Of a DNA stretch of 64,000 bases, positions 1 to 11,500 are shown piece after piece. The DNA is from Nitzschia sp. pyKryTriq1 (Eukaryota; Bacillariophyta; Bacillariophyceae; Bacillariales; Bacillariaceae), in contig OY101118.1 in assembly GCA_956465555.1 (NCBI GenBank), forward strand, positions 2,005,751 to 2,069,750. Direction: 5' to 3'. Each line of letters opens with the position of its first letter. The first letter of the stretch is position 1. Under the pieces are notes generated by a model. That model was not told where the DNA came from. It was given only the letters and a program-made list of their open reading frames with translations, and searched no databases. A program made the translations under genes and the position numbers.

Positions 1-1056
1 GAGGTCACATGGAGACATGAACCAAAGCCGCATTATATTTATGGCCGATATTATATCCGAGGGGAATCCACGCCAAGAGACGATTTTTTCCCCGTGACTT
101 TTGGAATGGTGGATAGCCCACTGCAAAGAAGTCCATGGTTGGACAAAGAAGAATGAACGCGGATGGACGATCTGCACTCACTCGTTCCCTTTTCACTGTG
201 GAGTGGTACTTGCAAATAGTGGCATGTAGCAAAATTTATCGTGCCAGTACAGACAGTAATACTTCCTACCGGTACCTGGTACCATTGTCATTTTATCTAC
301 CTTAGGGTGTCCTGTTCTTGTTCCCTGATGGTCGTTCACGTCGTCGTCGGAGGCAGGTTTTGATGGTTTTGACGACTCCTCCTCATGACTCATCACCCTC
401 TCCTCGCTCCTCGCCACGCCGAAATTCAGACGGTACCAGGTACCAGTGCTGTACGAATACCGGTACCTGGTACTGTACTCGTACGCCGTGGTTACCTCTG
501 CCGAAATTCCAAAAATGAGAAGTCGAGTGAGTCGTGATCGCGCATGCCTACTCGAGTTTCAGTATTTTTTGCCAGCGCGACACTTCACAAACCAATTAAA
601 TCATCCTGTGACCACGTCGATGCGACTCGCTACTTGTACCGGTACCAGGTACTGTACGTGGTACGGTACAAGTACAGCATAGCAGGTACAGTACAGTGCG
701 AACTGTAACGGTACCACGGTACAGGATTTTCACCTACGAAGGAATCCGTAACACCAGTACTGGTAGATACCTGTAGAGGAGGACCCGTCGTCGTTGTTGT
801 GAAACTCCGAGTATACTTGTTGTCTAGTTTTTCGCCTGGGTTTGCCGCCTTTTCGATAGTGCATGGTACAGCACTCGAGAAGAATCCGAATGTGGAACGA
901 TGACGAATGACGACGATCGACGCAATACGATGGAGAGAGCGAGGTATCGTACATCGTACGCGTACAGTACCTGGTTTTTGTACGAAAAGATAGCAAGGCA
1001 GAAGGCTCGTTATTCTTTAAAGCATCTGAAAGTATCCAAAGCATCTTCGATTGACC
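1..1056. other. Intergenic, with GTAC palindrome clusters
   Basis: I see no convincing gene here; open frames are short, unconserved in appearance, and overlap one another. GTAC/GGTACC palindrome clusters lie at about 271-290, 431-486 and 637-724. The last part is the upstream region of the bZIP gene. Confidence 0.6.
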
Positions 1057-2644
1057 ATGAGTTCTAACCACAATCCAGCAGTTCCTGAATCCCAGGATGA
1101 TTCCGCCAACAAACGAGCAGCTCTGGCCGGACAATGGAGAACTCCTCCCATGCCCGTATATCCGACAAGCACAGGATACGGCCTTCCACCCGGGCAACAT
1201 GCGCCTGCCCCAGCCCAACAACACACCCATATGGCACCTGCTCCCCCGCCCCAAGATACAGGTATGCATACTCTGCCCCCACCCTCGAACATTCCAAGTA
1301 ATTCCGAGGACTATGCAAAAGCCTTGCAGGAAGCCTACAGGAAGGGCGCTGAGGCTGCCGCTCGAATGGCCCAGCAGCAGCAACAACAACAGCAGATCCC
1401 GACGGCAGCGTCGTGTCCCAACTTCTCCACGGGCCCTCACTCTGCACCACCGCCACCTGCCATGACAGGGGAGTCTGTCGAAGATGCAGCCTATTCCCAT
1501 CAAGTGCACCCGACGCACACCTCGCATTCCACGCCGGATCCCCTGGCCAGCAGTTCGATGCCTCCACCGCCTCCGCCCCAGCAACAACAGCAGCTAACCC
1601 ATCTTCACCACTCGCAGCCACATGCCCCTCCAGCTGTCCATCACCATCACCACCACCATCATGCTCCTCCGCCGCCACCGTCGCATCATCACAATCATTA
1701 TGATTATTCGGCTCCAGCTGCTCAGCCTCCCGCGGAATATTCGTCGCCTGTCCCGCAGCCACACCACACGGCGCCGCCCAAGGCACCCCAAGGCCGCTCT
1801 CTCAGTATGCCCGACATGTCGACGTATGCGGCCCAAGCGGAGGAGGAAAAACGTCAAAAGCGGCTGGCAAGAAATAGGGCATCTGCCCGTCTACGAAGAC
1901 TTCGTAAGAAGAATCTGGTACGTGTCTCGACCTTGTTTTGTCTTGTTCTTCGAAGTGATGGTCTGCGTATCCATCATTCTGAATATATCTAACACTCACC
2001 ACATGTTTTGGTGCTCTCAGGTTGACGCTTATGAGACTGAAGTTGGTATTCTGGAGAAGACACTAAAACAGCTCAAGGCCCACGAGTGGGGTCGGGATGA
2101 CAACCATATCGCGCTGTTGGATGCGCTTGGAATGGAACGGGGACAACAAGCCATTCCAGCGGATCAACGTGCTGCGGTCATTCGCGACATCTTGAACCAT
2201 CAAATGCAGCAAGTCGAACTTTTGCGACAGGCCCAACTAGAACAAGAGTGCTTGGCCATGCTTGCTTCCGAAGAGAATGCTGACGACGAAATGGTCCGAG
2301 AATTGCAAGATCTTTTGCAACTGTCGGATGCTCAAAAGCAGGATCTACGAACTTGTAGTCAAGGTTTGGACAAAGAAGTCGAGGCACTCGAGACGATTGC
2401 GGCATCTTTGGAGGCCATGAAAGAAAATGATTGGCTTGTCAACGAAGGGGTGCAGGCAATCACAGATCAATTCACTTCCATCTTGCACAAGAACCAGCTC
2501 TCCAAGTTTTTGCTTTGGACCGATGTCAATGTGGAATCCATCGACCAGTTAGATCACGTCCAAGTGCAGCCACTACAAGGAGCCCCCATTTTCAATTTTG
2601 GCGTAGAGACCACACCGATGGATGACGACGACGGCAGAGCCTAA
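1057..2644 (+). CDS. bZIP transcription factor (two exons)
   Basis: Predicted nuclear basic-leucine-zipper DNA-binding protein of 494 residues. Exons are 1057-1917 and 2021-2644; the 103-bp intron (GTACGT...CTCAG) is phase 0 and cuts the domain just after the basic region. The basic region spans about N273-K285 (NRASARLRRLRKK), matching the family pattern N-x2-S-A-x3-R-x-R-K, with Arg where many bZIPs have Ser or Cys. A short zipper follows across the splice. The N-terminal 260 residues are low complexity: Gln runs near residues 105-113, a His run near 194-203, and Pro tracts. The C-terminal 200 residues are helical and acidic, with no second domain I recognise. The ATG at 1057 is the first in frame; an upstream TTG was ignored. 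Target genes cannot be inferred. Confidence 0.88.
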
Positions 2645-3412
2645 AAGTGATCGTGTTACCTTTCGGCTTTCTGGTAAGAAGACGGGACAATTGCATTCAG
2701 GGACTTGCAAAAATCAAGAAGTTGCATGTGGGTCCACCCTAGATCATTCCTTGCTTCAGCAATAAGCTGGTCGATGGAAGGGGCGTTTCACTATATATTT
2801 CACGCACGGCGATTCGGGAAACTCAATACAACGAGGACGACTCGAATCAATACTTCAAGCCACCATAGACTATAACTTGTACATTCTCGCGTGTGTTATG
2901 GCGGGAAGACATGATGGAATGAAATGAATAAATCACTCGCTCAGTAACTCAAAGGTCACTCGAGGCCTGGATTTATTATTTCCGTTCCGACACGCACGGT
3001 GAATTTTGGAAAGCCATGGACTTGGTGTCCAGACCTACTAATCAAGTTTTCCAATCAAGCTATTATAAATCACAACATACAAATATCGTCATATGAGCTA
3101 CATACCGCTGTACTGGTAGTAGAGTTACTCTACTATAAGAAGAATGATAACACGGTGTAGTGCACCGAGTATCTGGTTACACCATCGGACGAGACTATCA
3201 TAGTAGAGAATCACTTATTGTACTCATACAATGTACAGTGGCATGTATTATTGGCGCACATCATGGCGGTTCGGGCGGGCAAATTAGACTACCGTAAGAC
3301 TTCTCGTAGATTAGTCCTACCGGTAGCTTTACAGGTACCGGTAGATGATAGAGAGGGCCCTTTCTCTCACTACCTTCGACAAGCGAGCGTTTTCGAAAAA
3401 TCATAGCTCTAC

Positions 3413-3472
3413 CACTCTCTCTCTCTCTCTCTCTCTCTCTTAGAGAGTAGAGCTCTCTCTCTCTCCTCTCTC
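3413..3472. repeat. CT dinucleotide microsatellite
   Basis: A CT run is interrupted once by TAGAGAGTAGAG, giving two CT blocks that flank an inverted AG stretch. It lies in intergenic DNA. Confidence 0.9.
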
Positions 3473-3575
3473 TACTATACTACTACTAGTAGTAGAGTAC
3501 CTTTACATACCGGTAGCTCTTGACAGATCTGTTTCAGTTCTTTTTTCACGCGCTCCGTACACTGTTCGTAGAGGT

Positions 3576-3866
3576 ACAGTAAAGTACCCGTACCTGGTAC
3601 TGTACCAGGTACATGTACCACCCAGGACCAGTACCGTACTCGTACTGGTACTTTTACAGTACGTACGTGTACCGTACAACTACGTATCTCCGGGTGTGTT
3701 TCAGCAACACTATACGCCAGGCACGCACGACGAAGGATGGATGAAGGCATTACAGTATTACGTAACAGCAGTTCCATACCCGGTACCTGGTACTGTACGG
3801 TATCCGTAACAGGTACAGTACCTGGTACCGGTACCAGTACGACCCTGGTACTATCGATACCGGTAC
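3576..3866. repeat. Two dense GTAC palindrome clusters
   Basis: By hand count there are about 16 GTAC tetranucleotides between 3576 and 3677, where well under one would be expected by chance. A second block at 3781-3866 contains GGTACCGGTACC-type nested palindromes. It is one of more than twenty such clusters in the window. Confidence 0.85.
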
Positions 3867-4076
3867 ATCGCGTGATTTGTCCACGGCGCGGCGGTCCACG
3901 TACAGTCGTACTTGTACCTGTAAAACAAGAACAGCCCCTCGCCCTGAGCAGCGGCGGCGGCAGAGCGACATGTGATGAATGATGACCTGAATAGTCTCGC
4001 GAGAGGTGGACCGTCCCGCATTGCATCTGGACCAGTATACACTCTCACACACATATCTCTCCCAAGTGAGGAAACA

Positions 4077-6242
4077 ATGGCTCCTTCTGCCTCCGTGGTA
4101 AAGCGCTTTAGCGCTGTGTTACTGCTTCTGCTGGGTCTGAGCGTAGTGGATTCCTTGGATCCAGTTGATGGACCCACGATGGCGAAACGTATCTCTCGCA
4201 AGGAGCGGATGCAAAAGGATCAAGAGGCGGCAGAAAGATATGCCGAACTTCGCCGCAACGGCGCCGATGAGGTGAGCCACACTGCCGAAGCTGCCGCTAT
4301 GCGCAAGTATCAGCTTCGTAAGAAGAAGAGGAAGGGGATTTTGCGAAAACGTGAATCGGATCTGGCATCGGTACTCTTTCCTGGGGTTTCCCCGGAGCTG
4401 TACGCGGACAACGAGGAGGTCTTGATTTACACCGATTTGGTAAACAGCAAGAAGACGCAAGTTCCGTTCGAGTTCTATGATCTCCCAGGCTGCCCTCCTC
4501 CTCGAATGACCGAGGCTCGTAAGAAGAGACAGCGCAAGAATCTAGGAGCTCGTCTCCAAGGTCTGGAGCTCAAGCCTGCCCCTTACACCATGAAAGTCAA
4601 GCATGATATCCCCTGTTCTCCCTTGTGCCAGAACAATATCAAGGCAAAACGGTTGCGGTGGTTGCGCAAACTAGTAGAGAGGCAGTACCGCATTCATATG
4701 ACATTTGATAGCCTCCCTGTCTTGATGAGAAGCAAGGAATTGAACTACGCCGTTCGTGGATACCCCATTGGTTTCAAGGCCCCTCCTAGTTACACGGGTC
4801 TTCCCGAAGACGAGTACTACCTGTACAATCACTTGAAATTCACGATCACGTACATTGAGGTCGAAGATGGAGTTCATATCACTGGATTCGATGTTCATCC
4901 AGTCAGTATGGCCCACGAAATTCCCCAGACGGGACTCACTCCGGCGACGGAAGTTGTCACTTGTAATGCTGAAGGCGCCAGCCCCGTCGTCAATGATCCT
5001 GCCTCGTATCTTGCCATTAAGGCTCCTGCTGGAAGAGATGAGCTCCCTGTCATCTTCTCGTATGAAGTCGAATGGATTCCTTCGGATCTTCCCTGGGCTG
5101 ACCGTTGGGACGTCTACTTGATTGGAAGCCCAGATGACGATATTCATTCGTTCGCCATTATCAACTCGTTGATGATTGTTCTATTCTTAACGGGAGCTAT
5201 TGCGACCATCATGATTCGCACTCTCCGAAAGGATATTGCTGGATACAATGAAATGCAGACCCTCGAGGAAGCCCAAGAAGAAACCGGGTGGAAATTAGTA
5301 CACGGAGATGTTTTTCGTCCTCCAACTTCCCATCCAATGATCTTTTGTGTCATGGTTGGAACAGGTGCTCAAATTGGATCCGCTTTCTTGGCAACCATGC
5401 TTTGTGCTATGGTGGGACTCATCAATCCCATGAGAAAGGGTCAGACATTGACTGCCATTCTCATCCTCTATGTCCTTTGTGGCAGTGTTGCAGGTTATGT
5501 CTCGGCTCGCATCTTCAAGTTTTGCGACGCCAAGGCGTGGAAGCAAAACACCATTCTCACCGCCGCAGGATTGCCAGGGTGCCTCGTGGCTCTCTTTATG
5601 GTGCTCAATGTCTTTCTTCACATTGCCGGTGCAGCTACCGCGGTGGGCTTTATCCCGCTTATTTTGCTTTTCGGCCTGTGGGTTTTCCTCTCTATTCCTC
5701 TCGTTTTTATCGGAAGCTTCTTTGGATTCCGAGCAGAGAAGATCGCTGTACCAGTCAAGACCAACCAGATTGCGAGATATATTCCAGAGTTGCCATGGTA
5801 TGCTAGTCCACCGTACAGCTTCTTGCTCGGTGGCATCCTTCCCTTTGGATCCGTCTGCATTGAACTCTTCTTCATCATGAGCGCATTGTGGCTTCACCAG
5901 ATCTACTACATGATGGGCTTTTTGTTGGCGGTCCTCTTGATTCTGGGAGCCACTTGCGCAGAGGTCTCTGTCGTGATGAGCTACCTCCAGCTATGCGCCG
6001 AAGATCATCGTTGGTGGTGGAAGTCCTTTATGAATTGTGCCAGTGCCGGTCTGTACTTGTTCCTTTATTCGTTGTGGTTCTTATCGAGTCGCCTGGAATT
6101 AGTTGGTGTCCTACCAGTGGTGGTCTACATTACGTACATGGGCATGATTTCGGTGTGTTTCGCCATGTTCTGTGGGTCGGTGGGTGTTCTCTGCAGTTTC
6201 TGGTTCATTCGAAAGATCTACGGGGCCCTCAAGGTGGACTAG
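4077..6242 (+). CDS. Transmembrane 9 superfamily protein (nonaspanin/EMP70)
   Basis: Polytopic membrane protein of the secretory/endosomal system; in other eukaryotes the family acts in Golgi-endosome sorting and adhesion. The single-exon product is 721 residues. It has an N-terminal signal peptide with a Leu-rich core at about residues 13-20, a luminal domain to about 355, a first membrane segment near 359-380, the family hallmark GWKLVHGDVFRPP near 403-415, then eight further hydrophobic segments. It ends in KIYGALKVD, and the final KVD fits the KxD/E Golgi-retention signal known for TM9SF proteins. The ATG at 4077 was chosen because it places the signal peptide at the extreme N-terminus; the frame is open upstream to 3975, where another ATG exists, but that start would bury the signal peptide. 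The luminal domain carries an unusual basic stretch (RKKRKGILRKR). Confidence 0.95.
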   Translation: MAPSASVVKRFSAVLLLLLGLSVVDSLDPVDGPTMAKRISRKERMQKDQEAAERYAELRRNGADEVSHTAEAAAMRKYQLRKKKRKGILRKRESDLASVLFPGVSPELYADNEEVLIYTDLVNSKKTQVPFEFYDLPGCPPPRMTEARKKRQRKNLGARLQGLELKPAPYTMKVKHDIPCSPLCQNNIKAKRLRWLRKLVERQYRIHMTFDSLPVLMRSKELNYAVRGYPIGFKAPPSYTGLPEDEYYLYNHLKFTITYIEVEDGVHITGFDVHPVSMAHEIPQTGLTPATEVVTCNAEGASPVVNDPASYLAIKAPAGRDELPVIFSYEVEWIPSDLPWADRWDVYLIGSPDDDIHSFAIINSLMIVLFLTGAIATIMIRTLRKDIAGYNEMQTLEEAQEETGWKLVHGDVFRPPTSHPMIFCVMVGTGAQIGSAFLATMLCAMVGLINPMRKGQTLTAILILYVLCGSVAGYVSARIFKFCDAKAWKQNTILTAAGLPGCLVALFMVLNVFLHIAGAATAVGFIPLILLFGLWVFLSIPLVFIGSFFGFRAEKIAVPVKTNQIARYIPELPWYASPPYSFLLGGILPFGSVCIELFFIMSALWLHQIYYMMGFLLAVLLILGATCAEVSVVMSYLQLCAEDHRWWWKSFMNCASAGLYLFLYSLWFLSSRLELVGVLPVVVYITYMGMISVCFAMFCGSVGVLCSFWFIRKIYGALKVD

Positions 6243-6830
6243 AATTGTATGCATTCTCGTGTCTCACGGAGGTTTTCAGCTGTGGCATCACCTCTCATGA
6301 CGAATAAGAAGAACGAATAAAGGGTAAATTTCATATCACAACATTCCTTGCTTTCCACTCATTCGTCCTGTGTCTGCAGACACCAATAGTCTCTCAACTA
6401 GTCTACCGGTGGCACCGGTAGCCTCCGTAGTAGAGAAATTCCAGTACCAGGTAATAGCCCCCCATCACCCAATCATCGTTCGAAGGTTTCGGGGGATACA
6501 TCATCATCGCGCTTTCCCGCGCGCGAGGAATCACCTGCAACTAAATGACAACAACCGCACACTACAGCTACCAGCACCTCTCGCCATGACCATGGGAAGT
6601 GGGAAATTCAGATTTCAGTTGACAGTTGACCCTACTCGGGGACAACGAAGAAGCGACTCTTCCACCTGCTGTACGATTTCCGGACCTGCATACAAGTACT
6701 GGTACTGTACCAGGATATATGCATCCCTGCCCCGCTCAGAAACCGGAAAGAGCACTGTATCGCTTCTCAACCTGCTACAGACCGGTAGCATAGACAGTAC
6801 ACATACTCGTAAGTCAAGAAAAATTCAATC
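6243..6830. other. Intergenic between TM9SF and MFAP1
   Basis: No gene is seen. An AATAAA-like sequence near 6315 could serve the TM9SF 3' end. A small GTAC cluster lies at about 6696-6716, roughly 120 bases before the MFAP1 ATG. Confidence 0.5.
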
Positions 6831-8456
6831 ATGGTAAAGTCGTTTGGCATCGAGGACATGACCGCCCTGGCGGGCGGTTCTCAGAACGAGGAGATGGCTG
6901 CCTTTCGGCCTTCCGTGGCTGGCCCTCAACTCGGCCACAATAAGAAAAAGAAATTACCCAACGAGGGGCCAGATCTTTCCACCATGTCGGCAGCGGAGAC
7001 AGCAGCCCTGCTCATGGAAAAGAATGCAGCCAAAGGAGCCTCGAATAATAATCAGTCTTCGCGGTACCGAACAAATCGAGTGTTGGCTCATCACGCCTTG
7101 GCGCAAGAGCTCTCGGTGGAGTTGCAGATCCGACAGCAGGACCAGAAGCCCACGAAAAGGGAGGATAACAATGAGGCAGAAAGTGAAGATGAGTTCACGG
7201 CAGGGCAAGGAGCCGGAGCGAGGCGACAACGCGCTGCCCCCAAAATTATCAGTCGATCGAAGGAAAAACCAGCACAAGATGCCTCCACCCAACATCGGCG
7301 GAAGCGACGAAACTCCGACGACTCCTCTTCGTCGTCTAGTAGCGATGATAGTGATCAAAGTAACAAACGTCGTCGAAGGCCGATGGGTCGAGGGCGCCGC
7401 GACAGCGATGATGATACCAGTAGCGGCAGTGATGAAGAAGATCGAAGACGAGCGAGGCTGCGTGCAAGCCGTGCCCGACAAGAGCCAGTGGTCATTCAAA
7501 CGGTAAGCCAAGCTCCTATTGAAAAAGAAGAAATCGTTGCAGAAGAACATACATCGAGAAAGTTGACTGATCCTCAAAAACCGAGCAAGGCATCCGCCAT
7601 TAGAGGTGATGTGGGGCAGCAACGCAAAATTGAGAAGAAACAAGCCAGCTACACAGAAGAAGAAAGTAGCAGCGATGATGATTCATCCAGCTCCGGCGAT
7701 TCCTCCTCTGACAAGACAAGTAGTAGCAGCGATGAAGAAGGGGCTATTGCCAAACCCGTATTTGTTCCGAAACACAAACGTAATCTACTGCAATCAGAAG
7801 AAAAGAAATGGGAAGAAGAAGAACTCCGAATCGAACGTGAAAAGCAGCGGGCAGAAACACGGAAAATGGAGTCAAGATCAATGGTGGCGAGAACAGTGGC
7901 AGCTGTACAGACTGCGAATGTGGACGATGAGATGGATGAAGAAGGTGGTGGGGCTACCAACGCACCTCCCAACGACGATGATGCCATCGATGTGGAAAAG
8001 GAAAGAGATGCTTGGGAAGTTCGTGAGCTCCGTCGTCTATTGAATGCTATGGATGAGATGAAACGACGTGAAAAGGAAAAGTTAGAGTACGAGCTTAGGA
8101 AACAGATGACAGATGAAGAAGTACTTCAATATGATATCAAAGCAGGGCGGTATCATGCCCCTGGCTCCAACCGTGAAGGAGGGGCTACCGGGAAGTTCAC
8201 GCAACGTTTTTACCATCGTGGTGCCTACTACATGGCTGAAGATGAATGGGATGAGGATGATGTCCGACACAAAGCTGCTGATTATGCCAAGGCGGCTACC
8301 GGCGAAGACAAGATTGATCGTTCTGCCCTCCCCGAAGTCATGCAGGCGAAGGGCTTTGGGTTTGCTCGACAAAACACCCGATACAAAGGACTGGCGAAGG
8401 AAGACACAGCGGACAAAAAGCAGGAGCTCTTGCCTCTGGTACATAAGAAGAAGTAG
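6831..8456 (+). CDS. MFAP1: MFAP1-like spliceosome component
   Basis: Despite its historical animal name (microfibrillar-associated protein 1), this family is a nuclear pre-mRNA splicing factor of the spliceosomal B complex. The product is 541 residues from one exon. Residues 1-390 are highly charged and disordered, with several Ser/Asp/Glu runs (for example near 165-180 and 285-305) and RRR-rich blocks. The conserved MFAP1 C-terminal domain runs from about 392 to 525: a long charged helix (EVRELRRLLNAMDEMKRRE), then the diagnostic FTQRFYHRGAYYMAEDEWDE and LPEVMQAKGFGFARQNTRYK. The ATG sits directly after an A-rich leader. It is tail-to-tail with the next gene, with only 101 bases between the stop codons, so the 3' UTRs may overlap. 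Confidence 0.93.
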   Translation: MVKSFGIEDMTALAGGSQNEEMAAFRPSVAGPQLGHNKKKKLPNEGPDLSTMSAAETAALLMEKNAAKGASNNNQSSRYRTNRVLAHHALAQELSVELQIRQQDQKPTKREDNNEAESEDEFTAGQGAGARRQRAAPKIISRSKEKPAQDASTQHRRKRRNSDDSSSSSSSDDSDQSNKRRRRPMGRGRRDSDDDTSSGSDEEDRRRARLRASRARQEPVVIQTVSQAPIEKEEIVAEEHTSRKLTDPQKPSKASAIRGDVGQQRKIEKKQASYTEEESSSDDDSSSSGDSSSDKTSSSSDEEGAIAKPVFVPKHKRNLLQSEEKKWEEEELRIEREKQRAETRKMESRSMVARTVAAVQTANVDDEMDEEGGGATNAPPNDDDAIDVEKERDAWEVRELRRLLNAMDEMKRREKEKLEYELRKQMTDEEVLQYDIKAGRYHAPGSNREGGATGKFTQRFYHRGAYYMAEDEWDEDDVRHKAADYAKAATGEDKIDRSALPEVMQAKGFGFARQNTRYKGLAKEDTADKKQELLPLVHKKK

Positions 8457-8557
8457 GACTCTACAGGTACTACTGGACGTAAGAGAAAGGTCAATTTTTA
8501 CGACTAGAGTCTTCTTCCCCAGGTATGTTTCCCCTTCGACACCCCGACGATTTTTGC

Positions 8558-11500
8558 CTATGCATCAGTGTCTACTTGTTCGTAAACCCACACTCGGCCA
8601 ACTTTGCTCAATTTTCCATCATAGGTCAGCGCTGGGGCTCCCCCGACTACGTGGCTACCGTCACTGGACAGAGCAATAGACTGCCCAAAGAGGCCCCCTT
8701 CACTATCGAGCCGTCCAAGCTTCGATCCCACCTGTGTCCAGCTGCTACCGTCGTACCTCATAATTTTGACAAATCCAGCATTCTTGCCAAACGTGTCGTT
8801 CTCTGGGCTTCCAATCGCCAAGGTATCACCAGCTATTGACAACGCAACAGCAGAACCGAACCTGTCAAATTGTGCGTCGCCATTCATAGGCTCGCCCATT
8901 GGCATCCAAACTTTCGCAACGGCATCGTAATTGTAGGCGATTACACGGCCGACGCTGGTGCCTTTCTCAGAATAGCCATTTGAACCGACGGCCATGATAC
9001 CCCCGTCGTTTCCAAGTGCTAGCGAGACTCCAAAGGTCTCTCGAACCTTTTCCCCAAAGAGGCTCGGCCCAACTTGTACCCAGTTGTCCTCGTTTTCAAA
9101 ATCGAAGACACGAACTTCGCCTCTGAGGCGGTCGGATCCGACAGCTGATGCGGCCAATCGCCGACCATCACGGGACAACGCTATAGACCAGCCAAATAGT
9201 TCATTTGCTCCCCTTCCATGTAATTCTTGGCCAAGTTGCGCCCAGGTACCGTCGACGTTGTGATACATACGGACTGTCCCAACGTCGGTGGAAGTCTCTC
9301 CAAAACTTGCATATTGGTCCCCCACAGCAAGTATTTCACCGTTGGAGGAGAGTGCAAGTGAGGTACCGAAGGCGCTGGTTCCAACTAAGGCCGAGCCGTC
9401 AAGAATATCACCCAGCATTTCCCACTTTCCGTCTGATTCTTCTTGGTACATGGCAACGTACCCTCCGTCTGCTGTACCAGGAGCGCCAAACGCAACTCGT
9501 TTGCCGTCTTCCGAGATGACTACAGCAGTACCAGCATTGCCATCTACCTCGTGACCATGCAACTCAAAGGTGGTGGCCCAGCCAGTCCCGTTGAAATCCA
9601 TTATGAACACTCCACCCACCTGGGAGCTAATCCCCTCGTCGTTTCGCCTGTCCAACCCAGGAAGCCCTATGGCAACACGATATCCATCCCCTGACATGGC
9701 AACGCTGTAGCCATATTGGATGCTGTCGCTATTCGTTGGTCCCGTCAGCAGGTCGCCGAGTTGGTCCCAGCCTCTTATGGTGGGTACACAGTCGTCTTTG
9801 CAATCTTGGTCACCCCCATCGCTCGAGAAGACGACGCCCATCGCAATGCCCGCCCCTATTGCAAGGCAGAGGAAAAACAAAAATGCTTGAAAGAGACGGA
9901 CACGCTTGCGGACGGCCTTTTCGTCATCCCCAGGTTCCACGACTTGAGCCTGCGCATAGTCCACCTCGTACAGCTCTGCCTCAACAGGTGCAGAGGTTAC
10001 GACCGGTCGAAAGGCTGGTCTTTCTTCAGGTGGATCCCGTTGTGACGATGATATCACATCGGCGTGTGTGTTGTCGTCATCACTGACGACAGTGTCATCT
10101 TCAAAACCAGAGTCGTAACCGGAAGAAGGCTGGCCCATCTGGTCCGCACTCGAACTGATAGGTCGTACAGAAAAGGCCCCCGGTAGGACGACTGGGACGC
10201 CAGCTTGAGCTTCTAGATCTCTTGAACTTTCTTGGTCATCTGCCTCTTGAAGAATGTCAGATGCCATCACAGGCCCAAATGGCAGGCCATCATGGTCGGA
10301 GGCGGCACCAGTGCCTGGATCCTCTTCTTCTCGTTCGTGGTCCCCTGATGCAGGCGACACCGCATGGGCACAAGGACCAGCCTCACCATCATCATTGTGG
10401 AACTTCTCCTTTTCGTCGGATGATCGTTTATGTCGAGATGAGCTACTGGCCTCCGAGAGTGATCGACGAGAATTTCTTGCAGAATTCTTCTCATCACTGG
10501 GACGTGACTTTCTAGTCGAGACTTTGCCGACAGTAGTATTCGCCTGCCCCTTTCCACCTTTGCTGACAGAAGGAGGCAACGATGCTGTCCTTTCAATTGC
10601 TCGCAGCGACTTCAAACTTGATGGGGGTTCGCCATTCTCTTTGGCAGAGGCTTGCATGCTGTTTCGACGTCTGGCAATATGCATCGAGGACGACCGCGAA
10701 ATAATGTTGTTTCGAGTCTTGTCGTCCAAGTCAATACCACTGCTGAACGTGGCGACAGAAGCTCCATTCGCAGTTTCCGCGCTTTCCGTTTGTGCGTCCC
10801 AACCTTCTTCATTGGTTTCGTCACGGCTGTAGATGGTCGAACCGGAGCTTTTTCGCACCGGAATGGTGGGGGGCGAGTTAGAGCAATTCGAGTTCGACTT
10901 GGGAGGCTGATCCATGCGTGTGACAATTCCGCCAGTCACACTGTCTCTCAAAGCATAATGAATCTTCTGTTGGCGGTGAAGAGAGTTCAAGCCTGTAGAT
11001 GTATTCGCAAGGATCGCGCTCTTCCTCCCCCGAAAACGGGGAGTCTCTTGGGACAAGATATCGTCGCTGCCAGAGGATCCCATCGATCGAGAGGAAGTCG
11101 GAGGAAAGTCGTCCACCACAAGTTGGTCAGGTTCTCGAAGCACAGAAGAGTGACTAAAGGACGACGGGGCATCCATAGATTGCAAGAAGGATCTTCCGGG
11201 TTCTGTTCTTGCGGTGAAAGACGAGAACATTGCGTGACGTTTCGCCTCCGCTAACGAGCAAGCCTTTATGCAAGGAGAGGAGAGTCGACGCTCGATGATC
11301 GCCCTCTCGGTACCTCTCATCTTGAGGTTGTGCTCCTTCGCGGCGATGTCGTTTGCAACCACCTCAGAGATTAGGATTTGATTCTGTCTTTCTTGTTCCT
11401 GCGGGGTAGGTCCAGCGGGAATCCCAATGGCAATCACATTCGGATCCGTCGCGATTGAGGCCATATCTTCGGCGTAGGATGACTCATCTGCGTAGCTTGC

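Larger units (their letters stand above)
2645..4076. other. Intergenic, repeat-rich
   Basis: No gene is supported. It holds the bZIP 3' end, a CT microsatellite (about 3413-3472), a CTACTACTAGTAGTAG palindrome near 3478-3495, and two dense GTAC clusters (about 3576-3677 and 3781-3866). Its last 200 bases are the TM9SF upstream region. Confidence 0.6.

Noticed and set aside
1064-1786. 240-codon open frame on the minus strand opposite the bZIP exon
   Set aside because: It is the shadow of a repeat-rich coding exon; its sequence is His/Glu/Ala low complexity with no motif.
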